A stretch of 64,000 nucleotides of DNA from assembly GCA_964539305.1 (NCBI GenBank), contig CAZIIM010000004.1:24882-88881 (forward strand), in the 5' to 3' direction. Each line of letters opens with the position of its first letter. The stretch's first letter is position 1. Below, piece by piece: positions 8,550 to 15,970 of the stretch. This DNA is from CAZNUM01 sp964539305. GTDB taxonomy: Bacteria; Fidelibacterota; Marinisomatia; Marinisomatales; TCS55. The notes beneath the pieces are model-generated. The model did not search any database and was not told the DNA's origin. It saw nothing but the letters and a program-made list of their open reading frames with translations. The position numbers and the translations under genes are program-made.

Positions 8550-9066
8550 GGCAATGGATACAATCGTTTGATATGGATTTATTATCGTGACACTTCATAC
8601 AGTTCTTCATCTTAATCGGAACCAACTGCCGCGGAGCCGGAGCGGTTAATTCATCTACCTTCCCATGGCACTCTTCACAAGAAATTTTCCCAGCCGTGAC
8701 ATGCCGACGATGGGAGAAAAAGACATGCTCGGGGACCTTGTAAATCCGTTTCCACTGAATTTCAGTATTGGAGTTTACAGCCTCTACAACCTTGGCTTCT
8801 TCGGGACTGTCTCCCTGGGGCTCGCTGTGGCAGGTTTCACAAACCTTGATGGAAGGCAAGGTCGCCCGAATATCTTTCTCTACACCCTTGTGGCAGTCGG
8901 TACAATCCAATCCTGCCTCCGTGTAATGGATTTTATGATTGTAAGAAATAGGCTGGACAATATCCTTCTGTTTTTTCCCACAACCACTGATAAAAAGGAT
9001 CGCCAGAACAATGAGAAGTAACAGTCGAATCGGCGAAGGCGATACTTTCGTTTTAAAAAGGATCAT
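8542..9066 (-). CDS. Pentahaem c-type cytochrome lipoprotein
   Basis: This membrane-anchored cytochrome has five CxxCH motifs (CTDCH, CETCH, CEECH, CMKCH, CIHCH) of the cytochrome c7/c3 type and a lipobox FISGC. Five haems match the ActA subunit of alternative complex III; QrcA has six. It would accept electrons from the Fe-S/molybdopterin-like module. The open frame extends to 9108, but I chose ATG 9066-9064, which follows the stop of the upstream gene directly (TAATATG) and leaves a normal signal sequence; no start candidate has a strong Shine-Dalgarno, so coupling to the upstream gene is likely. Confidence 0.88.
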   Translation of the reverse strand: MILFKTKVSPSPIRLLLLIVLAILFISGCGKKQKDIVQPISYNHKIHYTEAGLDCTDCHKGVEKDIRATLPSIKVCETCHSEPQGDSPEEAKVVEAVNSNTEIQWKRIYKVPEHVFFSHRRHVTAGKISCEECHGKVDELTAPAPRQLVPIKMKNCMKCHDNKSISNDCIHCHV

Positions 9067-9067
9067 A

Positions 9068-9652
9068 TTACCAATCTTCATCTTCACTTTCATCGGATTC
9101 ACACTCATAATCAGGATTTTTATGATGTTCTATCTGGGCATAAAATTTATCGTAATCAAATTCTTTATAACGGGGACTTTTTTCATTATGACAGACCAGA
9201 CAATCTTCCGCAGTCGGTAAAATCAGACCCTTTTCAATCGCCAGGTCCTGATCACACATGATATCCTGTTTTCGGTATTTGTCCCCCGCACCATGACAGC
9301 TTTCACACTGGACCCCATTGGTCTTATCAAACTTTTTACCAAATTCCGCTTCAGGATCGTTATAACCGGTTACATGGCAGGTCAAACACTCCGGTGCATC
9401 TTTCGCCGGAACTTTTAAACCCCATTCCTTGGCAATCTTATTTGCCTCATCGGTCGTCAGGGTTTCATACGCTTTCGCATGTTTACTTCCAGCCCAAACG
9501 CTGTACTGATCCCCCATATCCGTTGTTTCGTGACAAACCTGACAGCGCTTTACACCGGCATAAATGTGCGATTTTTTAACGTTCTCCTGGCCGAATACGA
9601 ACGCAACAGTAAGAAAAACAATTCCCCCAATGTAGAAATACATCCTTTTCAT
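9068..9652 (-). CDS. Tetrahaem cytochrome c554-like protein
   Basis: This 194-residue secreted protein has four CxxCH sites (CQVCH, CLTCH, CESCH, CLVCH) and the family phrases 'SKHAKAYETL', 'CLTCHVTGY' and 'CESCHGAG' of cytochrome_C554-domain proteins, which carry electrons in the periplasm. The open frame starts at 9676, but the ATG at 9652 has an AAGGAG Shine-Dalgarno nine bases upstream and gives a clean signal peptide (MKRMYFYIGGIVFL). The C-terminus is strongly acidic (ECESDESEDEDW). It is probably the soluble acceptor or donor for the adjacent complex. Confidence 0.9.
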   Translation of the reverse strand: MKRMYFYIGGIVFLTVAFVFGQENVKKSHIYAGVKRCQVCHETTDMGDQYSVWAGSKHAKAYETLTTDEANKIAKEWGLKVPAKDAPECLTCHVTGYNDPEAEFGKKFDKTNGVQCESCHGAGDKYRKQDIMCDQDLAIEKGLILPTAEDCLVCHNEKSPRYKEFDYDKFYAQIEHHKNPDYECESDESEDEDW

Positions 9653-9684
9653 AGGGCTGTCTCCTTTTACACCCAAGTGTATAC

Positions 9685-9718
9685 GAGAGAGGGGGCAGGT
9701 ATCCCCACCCCCTCTTTC
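9685..9718 (-). other. Hairpin between dihaem and tetrahaem cytochrome genes
   Basis: AGAGGGGG (9688-9695) pairs perfectly with CCCCCTCT (9708-9715), and three more pairs (one G-U) extend the stem. There is no T run after it on the minus strand, so it is not a classic terminator. It could separate or stabilise transcripts of the dihaem gene and the downstream complex genes. That role is inference. Confidence 0.45.
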
Positions 9719-9759
9719 TACTTCAATCTATTTATTAAAGAACTTCTACCAGCGCGAGC

Positions 9760-10533
9760 TTAATTCGACTCTTGCGGCAGGCCATGAGCAGCGTAGGCCA
9801 GAATGTCAGCACAATCTTGGACACTCAGACCTTTATCCGCGATCATGCTGGGCATATCCGTCCCGGGCTGTCCCCACCGAATCTTGTGGAGCATTTCCCA
9901 AGGATTGTCATGGGCAAGAAAACCTACACCTTGAACACCACCGTCGTCTTCTTCAATATCCAGCGTGAGACCATCAGCACCATGACAGGTAACGCAGTTA
10001 GCTGTAAACAAGGTTTTACCATTGACTGTATCGCCGGAAATGTTTCCATTTGCATCCACGTATTTACTGACATCGATTAATCCATCAATAATGAATTTGG
10101 TCAAATCAAGTACATCGTCGTCAGACAGTACAGCCGAAAAGTCATGATTTCCGCCTTCATCTTTGATGGCATCGAAAACATCGGTCTTGTCATTATTACG
10201 GGCATCCCACACGCCGGCAATACCGGTATAGTGGGAACTGCCGGAGGCATAATGGCCGTCTTTACCAATGTAATCCCAACCGTGGCATTCTTTACACTGC
10301 CAGGTGGAAGCACCTGATTTTTGACCAACGGATGGATACAGTGGGTTTGTGGTTGTAGGCTCAGTGCCCCCGTTGATTTTCCACCATTTATCGTACATCA
10401 GACCACCGCGCTTGAGATCAGCATTACTCCAGTTCTTCTCTGCAAAATGCTTGGTGCTGCTTTTGGAGCAGCCGGTCAAGAGCAATGCAGACAGAACAAC
10501 AGTAAATCCAATGATCTTTTGGTAATTCTTCAT
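9760..10533 (-). CDS. Dihaem c-type cytochrome lipoprotein
   Basis: This 257-residue lipoprotein (lipobox LLTGC, Cys 22) has two cytochrome c segments. The first, CKECHGWDY near residue 80, is followed by a class I-like domain. The second, CVTCHGADG near 180, is followed by MPSMI, whose Met may be the distal haem ligand, and by the C-terminal helix 'DCADILAYAAHGLP'. It is the first gene of the respiratory cluster and is followed by about 100 bases containing a hairpin. It is probably a terminal electron carrier or acceptor; no catalytic role is visible. Confidence 0.85.
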   Translation of the reverse strand: MKNYQKIIGFTVVLSALLLTGCSKSSTKHFAEKNWSNADLKRGGLMYDKWWKINGGTEPTTTNPLYPSVGQKSGASTWQCKECHGWDYIGKDGHYASGSSHYTGIAGVWDARNNDKTDVFDAIKDEGGNHDFSAVLSDDDVLDLTKFIIDGLIDVSKYVDANGNISGDTVNGKTLFTANCVTCHGADGLTLDIEEDDGGVQGVGFLAHDNPWEMLHKIRWGQPGTDMPSMIADKGLSVQDCADILAYAAHGLPQESN

Positions 10534-10570
10534 CTGAATCTACTCCTTCACTTCATTTAGTTATAAATAC

Positions 10571-10626
10571 TATCAGATATCAATCAATTCGAAGCGATCA
10601 GACTACTAATTGATTGTAACCTGATA
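10571..10626. promoter_or_regulatory. Long interrupted dyad upstream of the cytochrome cluster
   Basis: CAATCAATT (10581-10589) and AATTGATTG (10608-10616) form a perfect 9-bp inverted repeat with an 18-base loop. TATCAG (10571-10576) and CTGATA (10621-10626) extend it across a 4x4 internal loop. It lies 38-93 bases upstream of the dihaem cytochrome start, in the only sizeable gap (10534-10738) before the respiratory cluster. A second small dyad, TATATCCGAATATA, is at 10629-10642. It may be an operator or a 5'-leader structure; no clear promoter spacing could be fixed. Confidence 0.4.
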
Positions 10627-10738
10627 ATTATATCCGAATATATAGTATTATAGGGAATCAATACAAGGAAAAAGTCAAATTAGTAGGCCATTATTTTCCT
10701 TGGATAGGGTCAAAAAAATCGATGTGAACCCGCCTTTT

Positions 10739-11191
10739 TCAGACCGTTCCCCAGGATATAATCAGCAAGGTGATAATGGCCATTACAAGGCCGATCCAAC
10801 GACTGCTTTCCAGCTTTGCCTGGTAATCTTTAACCTCCGCTTCAATTGAGCGGTAACTCAAAACCACCTGTGTTGTTTTCCCCTCCTCCGCCAGAACATC
10901 CTGACGGGCCAAATGAATAATGTCGGACAACACAACAGCCTCAGAAGTTTTATTTCCTCCTTTAATAGTATCCTGCGGGAAATAACTAATCTGGTGCCAA
11001 CCGGGAGCCACTTGAACGGGTTCCTTAATGGGAGTTGTTCCTACCGGCTGTCCATCCAGATAGATCGGCACACTATCCGTATCACAAATAATTTTTAATG
11101 CTGTAATGGGTCCCGGACTTTCGGACCAGGTTATTTCCTGTCCGGTCACAATACAGGTCAATAAAAGTACAAGGAGTGGGCTATATCTCAT
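10739..11191 (-). CDS. PEGA-like domain membrane protein
   Basis: This 150-residue protein has a signal peptide (MRYSPLLVLLLTCIVTGQ), a PEGA-like segment (PIYLDGQPVGTTPIKEP, about residues 42-58) of the surface or S-layer-associated type, and one C-terminal membrane helix (about 131-148). The longer open frame to 11338 runs inside dnaG. The chosen ATG at 11191 overlaps the dnaG stop as ATGA and directly gives the signal peptide. The function is unknown; PEGA domains usually bind cell-surface glycans or sit next to regulatory domains. Confidence 0.75.
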   Translation of the reverse strand: MRYSPLLVLLLTCIVTGQEITWSESPGPITALKIICDTDSVPIYLDGQPVGTTPIKEPVQVAPGWHQISYFPQDTIKGGNKTSEAVVLSDIIHLARQDVLAEEGKTTQVVLSYRSIEAEVKDYQAKLESSRWIGLVMAIITLLIISWGTV

Positions 11192-12936
11192 GCCTCTGAT
11201 CCCAACTTTTGCTGAAGTTTTGCCACCTGTCTTAATAAATCCGTGGGATCCTTCCCCGCCGTTTCCAGGTCCCTGATTTTCAGCCTCAGTTCCCGGATTT
11301 CCTCTTTTATAGGCTGTTGTTTCAGAGTACGTAAACAATCCTGGGCCAACTGTAATGTATTGACTAATTGATCTGATTCCATCAGAATTTTAGTAACAAT
11401 ATCTCGCTCCCGGGCCGTCTCAAAATGGCTCACCAGTTCGGAGGGGTCAACTTCTATGGAACGGACCAGAATCTGAGCAATCTGTTTTAACAGATCTTCC
11501 TGGATCAGCTTGAGGTCCAGGTTTTCTTTTACATAGGCTTTGGCCTCCTTATCGTCTCCCGCTAACACTTGTACCAATGCCAATTCAGCTTTGGCGGTGG
11601 TAGAGGTGAATAATTCCAGGTCCAGTCGAGGTGGGGACGCCTCTGGTTGAGGCCGTTGCCTTTTGCCCTGTTGTTTGAAGAGCTGAATGATTTGACCCTC
11701 ATCCACTCCCAGGACCTGGGATAATTTCTTGAAAAAATCACCCTGGATGATGGGGTCATTCACTTCCACAATTTCACTGAGAATATCTTTTATGAGAGCG
11801 GACTTCTCAGTCGATGTTCGGGAATTCAGATCCAGAATGTTCAGGTGGAAATCCAGTAGCGAGGTGCCATTAGCCATAGCTTTCCGGAAAGACTCTGCAC
11901 CTTCTTTTTGAACCCACTCGTCAGGGTCCATACCTTCTGGAATGGGGATCACCAGTGGTTCCACTCCGCCCTTCAATAGGCTGTATCCCGCCCTTAGAGT
12001 GGCCTGAATGCCTGCATCATCCCCATCGTACGCCAGATAGACTCTGGAGGTTATTTTACGGATCTGATAGGCATGACGATCGGTGAAAGCGGTCCCGGAA
12101 ACAGCAACCACATTTTTAAGACCGGCCTGAAAGAGTTGAATGAGATCAGTATATCCCTCCACCAGAATAGCGGCCTGCTCCTTGCGGATCGCTTCCCGAC
12201 TTAAGTGAATCCCATAAAAAACGTCACTTTTATGATAGAGGGGTGTTTCAGGGGAATTCACGTATTTGGCCCCCTCTTCCGAACCGAAAATCCGCCCCCC
12301 AAATGCAATGACCTTCCCGGAGGAATTACTGATCGGGAACAGGATCCGACCCCGAAAACGGTCATAGTAATTACCATTTGATTTACCAAATAAACCGCAT
12401 TTCTCCAGGACTTCGGTCGAGAAGCGGTTCGGACGAACAGCCTCCAGTAAAAACTGATTTCTGTCCGGGGCAAATCCGATTTTAAAAAGGGAGAGCATTT
12501 CCCGGCTCAATCCCCGATTTAACAGGTAGGTCAAGGCATCCTTCCCCCGCTCCGAAAACAGAGTTTTGTGGTAGATCTCGGTGGCCAAACGGTGGATTTC
12601 ATAGAGGGCTGAAAAAAATTCACGGCTGTCATCGCTTCCGGTAAATTCAACCGGAATTCCCAGTTCGGCACCCAGTTGTTTAACGGCGTCCACAAAACTG
12701 ACTTTTTCAAATTCCATAATAAAATTAATGGCATTGCCCCCGGCTCCACATCCAAAACAATGGTAGATTCCTTTATCCGGTGCCACACTGAAGGAGGGAG
12801 TTTTTTCATGATGGAAGGGACAAATGCCAAAATAATTCCGGCCGCGTTTTTTCAGATTCACATGCCGCGAGACAACCGCCAGGATATCGGCACTGTCTCG
12901 AATGCGATCGATTGTTTCAGGGGGAATTTTAGCCAT
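11188..12936 (-). CDS. dnaG: DNA primase
   Basis: This 582-residue DnaG makes RNA primers at the replication fork. The N-terminal zinc domain has ligands C39, H42, C60 and C63 (CPFH ... CFGC). A catalytic core follows with the motif VNSPETPLYHKS and the Toprim residues ILVEGYTD (about 258) and YDGDDAG (about 305). The C-terminal region is the DnaB-interacting helical domain, with a predicted coiled coil at the end. The length is normal. The gene overlaps cvpA by 8 bases upstream and the PEGA gene by 4 bases downstream. It is not followed by rpoD, unlike the classic macromolecular-synthesis operon. Confidence 0.98.
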   Translation of the reverse strand: MAKIPPETIDRIRDSADILAVVSRHVNLKKRGRNYFGICPFHHEKTPSFSVAPDKGIYHCFGCGAGGNAINFIMEFEKVSFVDAVKQLGAELGIPVEFTGSDDSREFFSALYEIHRLATEIYHKTLFSERGKDALTYLLNRGLSREMLSLFKIGFAPDRNQFLLEAVRPNRFSTEVLEKCGLFGKSNGNYYDRFRGRILFPISNSSGKVIAFGGRIFGSEEGAKYVNSPETPLYHKSDVFYGIHLSREAIRKEQAAILVEGYTDLIQLFQAGLKNVVAVSGTAFTDRHAYQIRKITSRVYLAYDGDDAGIQATLRAGYSLLKGGVEPLVIPIPEGMDPDEWVQKEGAESFRKAMANGTSLLDFHLNILDLNSRTSTEKSALIKDILSEIVEVNDPIIQGDFFKKLSQVLGVDEGQIIQLFKQQGKRQRPQPEASPPRLDLELFTSTTAKAELALVQVLAGDDKEAKAYVKENLDLKLIQEDLLKQIAQILVRSIEVDPSELVSHFETARERDIVTKILMESDQLVNTLQLAQDCLRTLKQQPIKEEIRELRLKIRDLETAGKDPTDLLRQVAKLQQKLGSEA

Positions 12937-13477
12937 GTTTATCCCCCGACGGCTGACCCAATAATTGTTGAATATATTCCTGACCCCGCTTTAACGGATC
13001 ATCCCAGTTGAATACAGCTACAATCTGTTTCCGAACCTGAATCAAATGAGCCGCCAGCTGGGATTCTTTTTGTATGATCAGCATTGTTTTATTCCCAGGA
13101 AATAATTCGGTGAACCAGAAAAACATGGCCACCACCAGGGTTCCCTTCAACAGACCGAAAAGAGTTCCCAACGAGCGGTTCACCCACGAAGCTCCACCTG
13201 AAAGAAATAACAGGCTGAACAATCGCGTCAACAGCCGCACCAAGAAAAGGACCATCGAAAAAATAAGAGCATAGCAGAATGTAAAAGTAACCCATGAATC
13301 TACAGGAGACCATTTTAAAAAAAGTTTGGCCAAATCCACATAAAACCGAAGGGCAAAAACAGAAGCGAGCGCTAATCCCAGCAACCGGCCCGATTCTTCA
13401 ATGAATCCACGGCGAAAACCCAGCACAGCCATCACCAGAATGAAAAAACCAGCGAGGGCGTCAATGAAAGGTACCAT
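12929..13477 (-). CDS. cvpA: CvpA family membrane protein
   Basis: This 182-residue protein has four predicted membrane helices (about 5-25, 30-50, 62-85, 100-123) and the CvpA-family start FIDALAGFFILVMAVLGFRRGF. CvpA proteins are linked to colicin V production and envelope homeostasis; the biochemical function is not settled. It overlaps dnaG by 8 bases, so the two are probably co-transcribed. Confidence 0.88.
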   Translation of the reverse strand: MVPFIDALAGFFILVMAVLGFRRGFIEESGRLLGLALASVFALRFYVDLAKLFLKWSPVDSWVTFTFCYALIFSMVLFLVRLLTRLFSLLFLSGGASWVNRSLGTLFGLLKGTLVVAMFFWFTELFPGNKTMLIIQKESQLAAHLIQVRKQIVAVFNWDDPLKRGQEYIQQLLGQPSGDKHG

Positions 13478-13496
13478 GGGAATGACTTAATACCGG

Positions 13497-13529
13497 GGTA
13501 ACAGCAGAAGCATTGCTGGATCTGTTACC
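13497..13529. repeat. Inverted repeat between yqeY and cvpA
   Basis: GGTAACAG (13497-13504) and CTGTTACC (13522-13529) form a perfect 8-bp stem with an inner CAG/CTG pair. A related fragment, CGTTACCC, follows just beyond. There is no T run on the minus strand, so a normal terminator is unlikely. It may be an RNA structure in the yqeY-cvpA transcript or a partial repeat element. Confidence 0.4.
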
Positions 13530-13534
13530 AACCG

Positions 13535-13978
13535 TTACCCTAGCAATTCGCGGACCAGTTTCTGGGCCAGTTTCCCGTCGATTCGCCCTTGCCCCCGCTT
13601 CATCACTTCCGGCATCACTTTGCCAATGTCAGACATGGACTTTGCCCCCGTCTCTTCGATAACCTTTTTTACGATTGAGCGGATTTCTTCTTCATCCAAA
13701 CCTTTCGGCAAATAAGCTGACAACAGGTTGACTTCTGCTTCCTCCGCCCGGGCCAAATCTTCACGTCCTCCTTGGCGAAACATTTGAATGGACTCCTTCC
13801 GCTGCTTCACCAGTGTCTGTAATACCTTAATCTCCTCCTCCGCTTTCAGAGGCTGTCGATTGGCAATCTGACGATCCTTAAGCTTGGATAAAATTGATCT
13901 GAGGGCTACAACCTTATCCTTTTCCCCCGCTTTCATGGCTGCATACATGTCTTTCTGAATTTGATTCGACAAACTCAT
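13535..13978 (-). CDS. yqeY: GatB/YqeY domain protein
   Basis: This 147-residue protein is a full-length stand-alone YqeY. It starts with 'MSLSNQIQKDMYAAMKAGEKD' within residues 1-21 and ends with the family motif GRIDGKLAQKLVRELLG. The domain also forms the C-terminus of GatB in tRNA amidotransferases and is thought to contact tRNA. The stand-alone protein has no firmly established role. It precedes cvpA and dnaG on the same strand, a common arrangement near rpsU-dnaG in other bacteria. Confidence 0.92.
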   Translation of the reverse strand: MSLSNQIQKDMYAAMKAGEKDKVVALRSILSKLKDRQIANRQPLKAEEEIKVLQTLVKQRKESIQMFRQGGREDLARAEEAEVNLLSAYLPKGLDEEEIRSIVKKVIEETGAKSMSDIGKVMPEVMKRGQGRIDGKLAQKLVRELLG

Positions 13979-14027
13979 GGTACCTCCGGAGTAAGCATCA
14001 ATTTAATCCACCTGGTGTATCTTGACA

Positions 14028-14861
14028 TCAGAGTCGGTCAATCCGTTTCATTGCAACCAGCAAACGGTCCTGATCCGATTCAAACCCAATAAAACGCCGG
14101 CCCATTTTTTTGGCAATTACACCCACACCACCGGCGCGCATAAAAGGATCCACCACCCAATTCAGTTTAAAACTGCTAGTGTTCATGATTCTCTGAATGA
14201 GTGACTCCGGCTTATCACCGGGCATCTTCCCCAAATCCTTTCCCCCCACATCCAGGATATCCCCCCAAAAATTATTGGAGGAACCCGTACTTAACGGGTC
14301 TTCCAAAACATTCCCTCCGCGGTAGGCCGCCTGTCGGTTGAACATAAAATCCCTGGTTTTGGTAGCAAACCAGATATCGGACAAGTGATTGGGCCAAATC
14401 CGTTGCCCCGGCTGATCATGAGCCCGACGATTCGGCCAGGTGATGCGCGTCTGAACTTTAAAATGATTACTGAGAAGGGCGTGATACATACCGGAGTAAC
14501 GCCACCCTGTGATTAAATAAATGGAACCCGTATTTTTCAGTACCCGGTAGCTTTCATCCAGCCAGTGTTGATTCCATTCATAATATTCCTGTATCGTCAT
14601 CTGAGCCCCCCGGTCACCAACATGGCGCCACGGGGATTCCGGCGGATCTGTAATTATTAAGTCAATAGAGTCCTCCGGGAGAAGTTTTAGTCCCTCCAAT
14701 CCTAATCCAAGATACAGTCCTTCCCGGAGTTCTTCTTCTCCCCGGTCCATGTCTTCTACCTTCTGGATTGCCGGTAAATAGCGATTCAGATCTGATATCG
14801 TTAAACCGGAGAAGGCCTCCAGGGGATTGGTGAATAGGGGCTCTTTATGTTCTAAAGCCAT
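14028..14861 (-). CDS. Orphan beta-class DNA (N4/N6) methyltransferase
   Basis: This 277-residue member of the N6_N4_Mtase family has the catalytic motif first (IITDPPES, about residues 69-76) and the AdoMet-binding motif last (VDPFMRAGGVGVIAKKMGRR, about 241-260), the order that defines the beta class. The catalytic motif is DPPE where DPPY, DPPF or SPPY is usual, and the AdoMet loop is RAGG where GSGT is usual. No restriction gene lies nearby, so it may be a solitary regulatory methylase. Motif changes leave some doubt about activity. It is divergent from the ArsC-like gene. Confidence 0.82.
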   Translation of the reverse strand: MALEHKEPLFTNPLEAFSGLTISDLNRYLPAIQKVEDMDRGEEELREGLYLGLGLEGLKLLPEDSIDLIITDPPESPWRHVGDRGAQMTIQEYYEWNQHWLDESYRVLKNTGSIYLITGWRYSGMYHALLSNHFKVQTRITWPNRRAHDQPGQRIWPNHLSDIWFATKTRDFMFNRQAAYRGGNVLEDPLSTGSSNNFWGDILDVGGKDLGKMPGDKPESLIQRIMNTSSFKLNWVVDPFMRAGGVGVIAKKMGRRFIGFESDQDRLLVAMKRIDRL

Positions 14862-14894
14862 GGGAAAATTTAGACCAGTAACACGTTATAAAAC

Positions 14895-15368
14895 ATGAAT
14901 TCCGTTTCGGCTATCAAGGGTCTAAATTCTGATTACGGATCAATGCCTCAACATACAAAAAAGAAAGTATTATTTATCTGTACCGGAAACTCCTGCCGAT
15001 CCCAGATGGCGGAGGGATTATTACGCCACCTGGCCGGGGATCGCTTTCAGGTGTACAGCGCCGGAACCCATCCTTCCCGGGTCCACCCCATGAGTATTGC
15101 CGTCATGTCTGAAATCGGAATTGATATTTCCAGCCATACATCCGACCCCATTGATTCCTACCTCCACGCTGGAATTGATATTGTCATTACCGTATGCGAT
15201 CAGGCCAACCGTCTTTGTCCCACCTTCCCCGGGGAGGTGGAAAGAATCCACTGGGGCATTGACGACCCTTTCCGGAATTGGGATTTCAACCCCGCACATT
15301 TAAAACCCCACCGCGAGACCCGGAATATTATTCAAAACCATATCGAGGAGTTCCTGAAAACCCATTAA
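14895..15368 (+). CDS. arsC: Arsenate reductase / low-molecular-weight phosphatase family
   Basis: The P-loop CTGNSCRS and the later pair VCDQANRLC (C-x6-C) give the three redox cysteines of thioredoxin-coupled ArsC, which reduces arsenate to arsenite. The body is of the low-molecular-weight tyrosine phosphatase fold. The open frame gives 157 residues, but the ATG at 14943 (MPQHTKKKVLFICTGNS) gives a 141-residue protein of family length; neither start has a strong Shine-Dalgarno. No ArsR or Acr3 gene is nearby, so the arsenate role is by family only. Confidence 0.88.
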   Translation: MNSVSAIKGLNSDYGSMPQHTKKKVLFICTGNSCRSQMAEGLLRHLAGDRFQVYSAGTHPSRVHPMSIAVMSEIGIDISSHTSDPIDSYLHAGIDIVITVCDQANRLCPTFPGEVERIHWGIDDPFRNWDFNPAHLKPHRETRNIIQNHIEEFLKTH

Positions 15369-15490
15369 ATAAAAAGTATAAATTCCCCCAGCGACAGTTA
15401 ATTCATTTAAAATCTATGCGCTAAATAAAAGTATATATTCTTTCTTTTGAACTTGTTTATATTTATCCCTGAAAGGAGTTATTTTAATTT

Positions 15491-15952
15491 ATGTCAAACA
15501 TCGCTAAAGTTCTAAAAAGTGAGATCAGCCGGTTATCGCGGAAAGAGATTCGCGCCACTGTTACTCCCTTTGTGAAACAACTCCGGGACCTGAAAAGAGT
15601 GATTCGCGCTCAGAACCAGCGTCTTCAGGAATTGGAGCGGGCGTTAGCTGGTAAAGTCGACAAACAGGATACCGGCCAGATCCAGCCGGAACTGGTAAAA
15701 GATAAACCATCTCAACGTATACGCACCTCCCCGGAATCGATTAAACGCCATCGCAAGCGCCTGAAACTATCCCAGAAAGATTTCGGTTTATTGCTGGGGG
15801 TCAGCACTTTAACCGTCAGTAAATGGGAAACAGGTCATGCTAAACCGCGGGGGCGAAATAAGGAAGCCTTCGCTCTGGTGCGTCAGATGCGTCCAAGGGA
15901 AGCTCGGGCACGCTTGGAAAAAATACAGGGAGTCGCCGAAACAGAATCCTGA
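15491..15952 (+). CDS. XRE-type helix-turn-helix protein
   Basis: This 153-residue protein has a basic, coiled-coil-like N-terminus (about 1-55) and a C-terminal XRE helix-turn-helix (about 78-115, with LSQKDFGLLLGVSTLTVSKW and the following ETG). A clear AAGGAG Shine-Dalgarno lies upstream of the ATG. It stands alone in its own transcription unit, convergent with dnaE2. Targets are unknown; a nucleoid or local regulatory role is a guess. Confidence 0.82.
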   Translation: MSNIAKVLKSEISRLSRKEIRATVTPFVKQLRDLKRVIRAQNQRLQELERALAGKVDKQDTGQIQPELVKDKPSQRIRTSPESIKRHRKRLKLSQKDFGLLLGVSTLTVSKWETGHAKPRGRNKEAFALVRQMRPREARARLEKIQGVAETES

Positions 15953-15970
15953 TTCCCGCCTGGGAATGTT

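Noticed and set aside
9685..9718. Rho-independent terminator after the dihaem gene
   Set aside because: The stem is good, but no T run follows on the minus strand, so I list it as a hairpin only.
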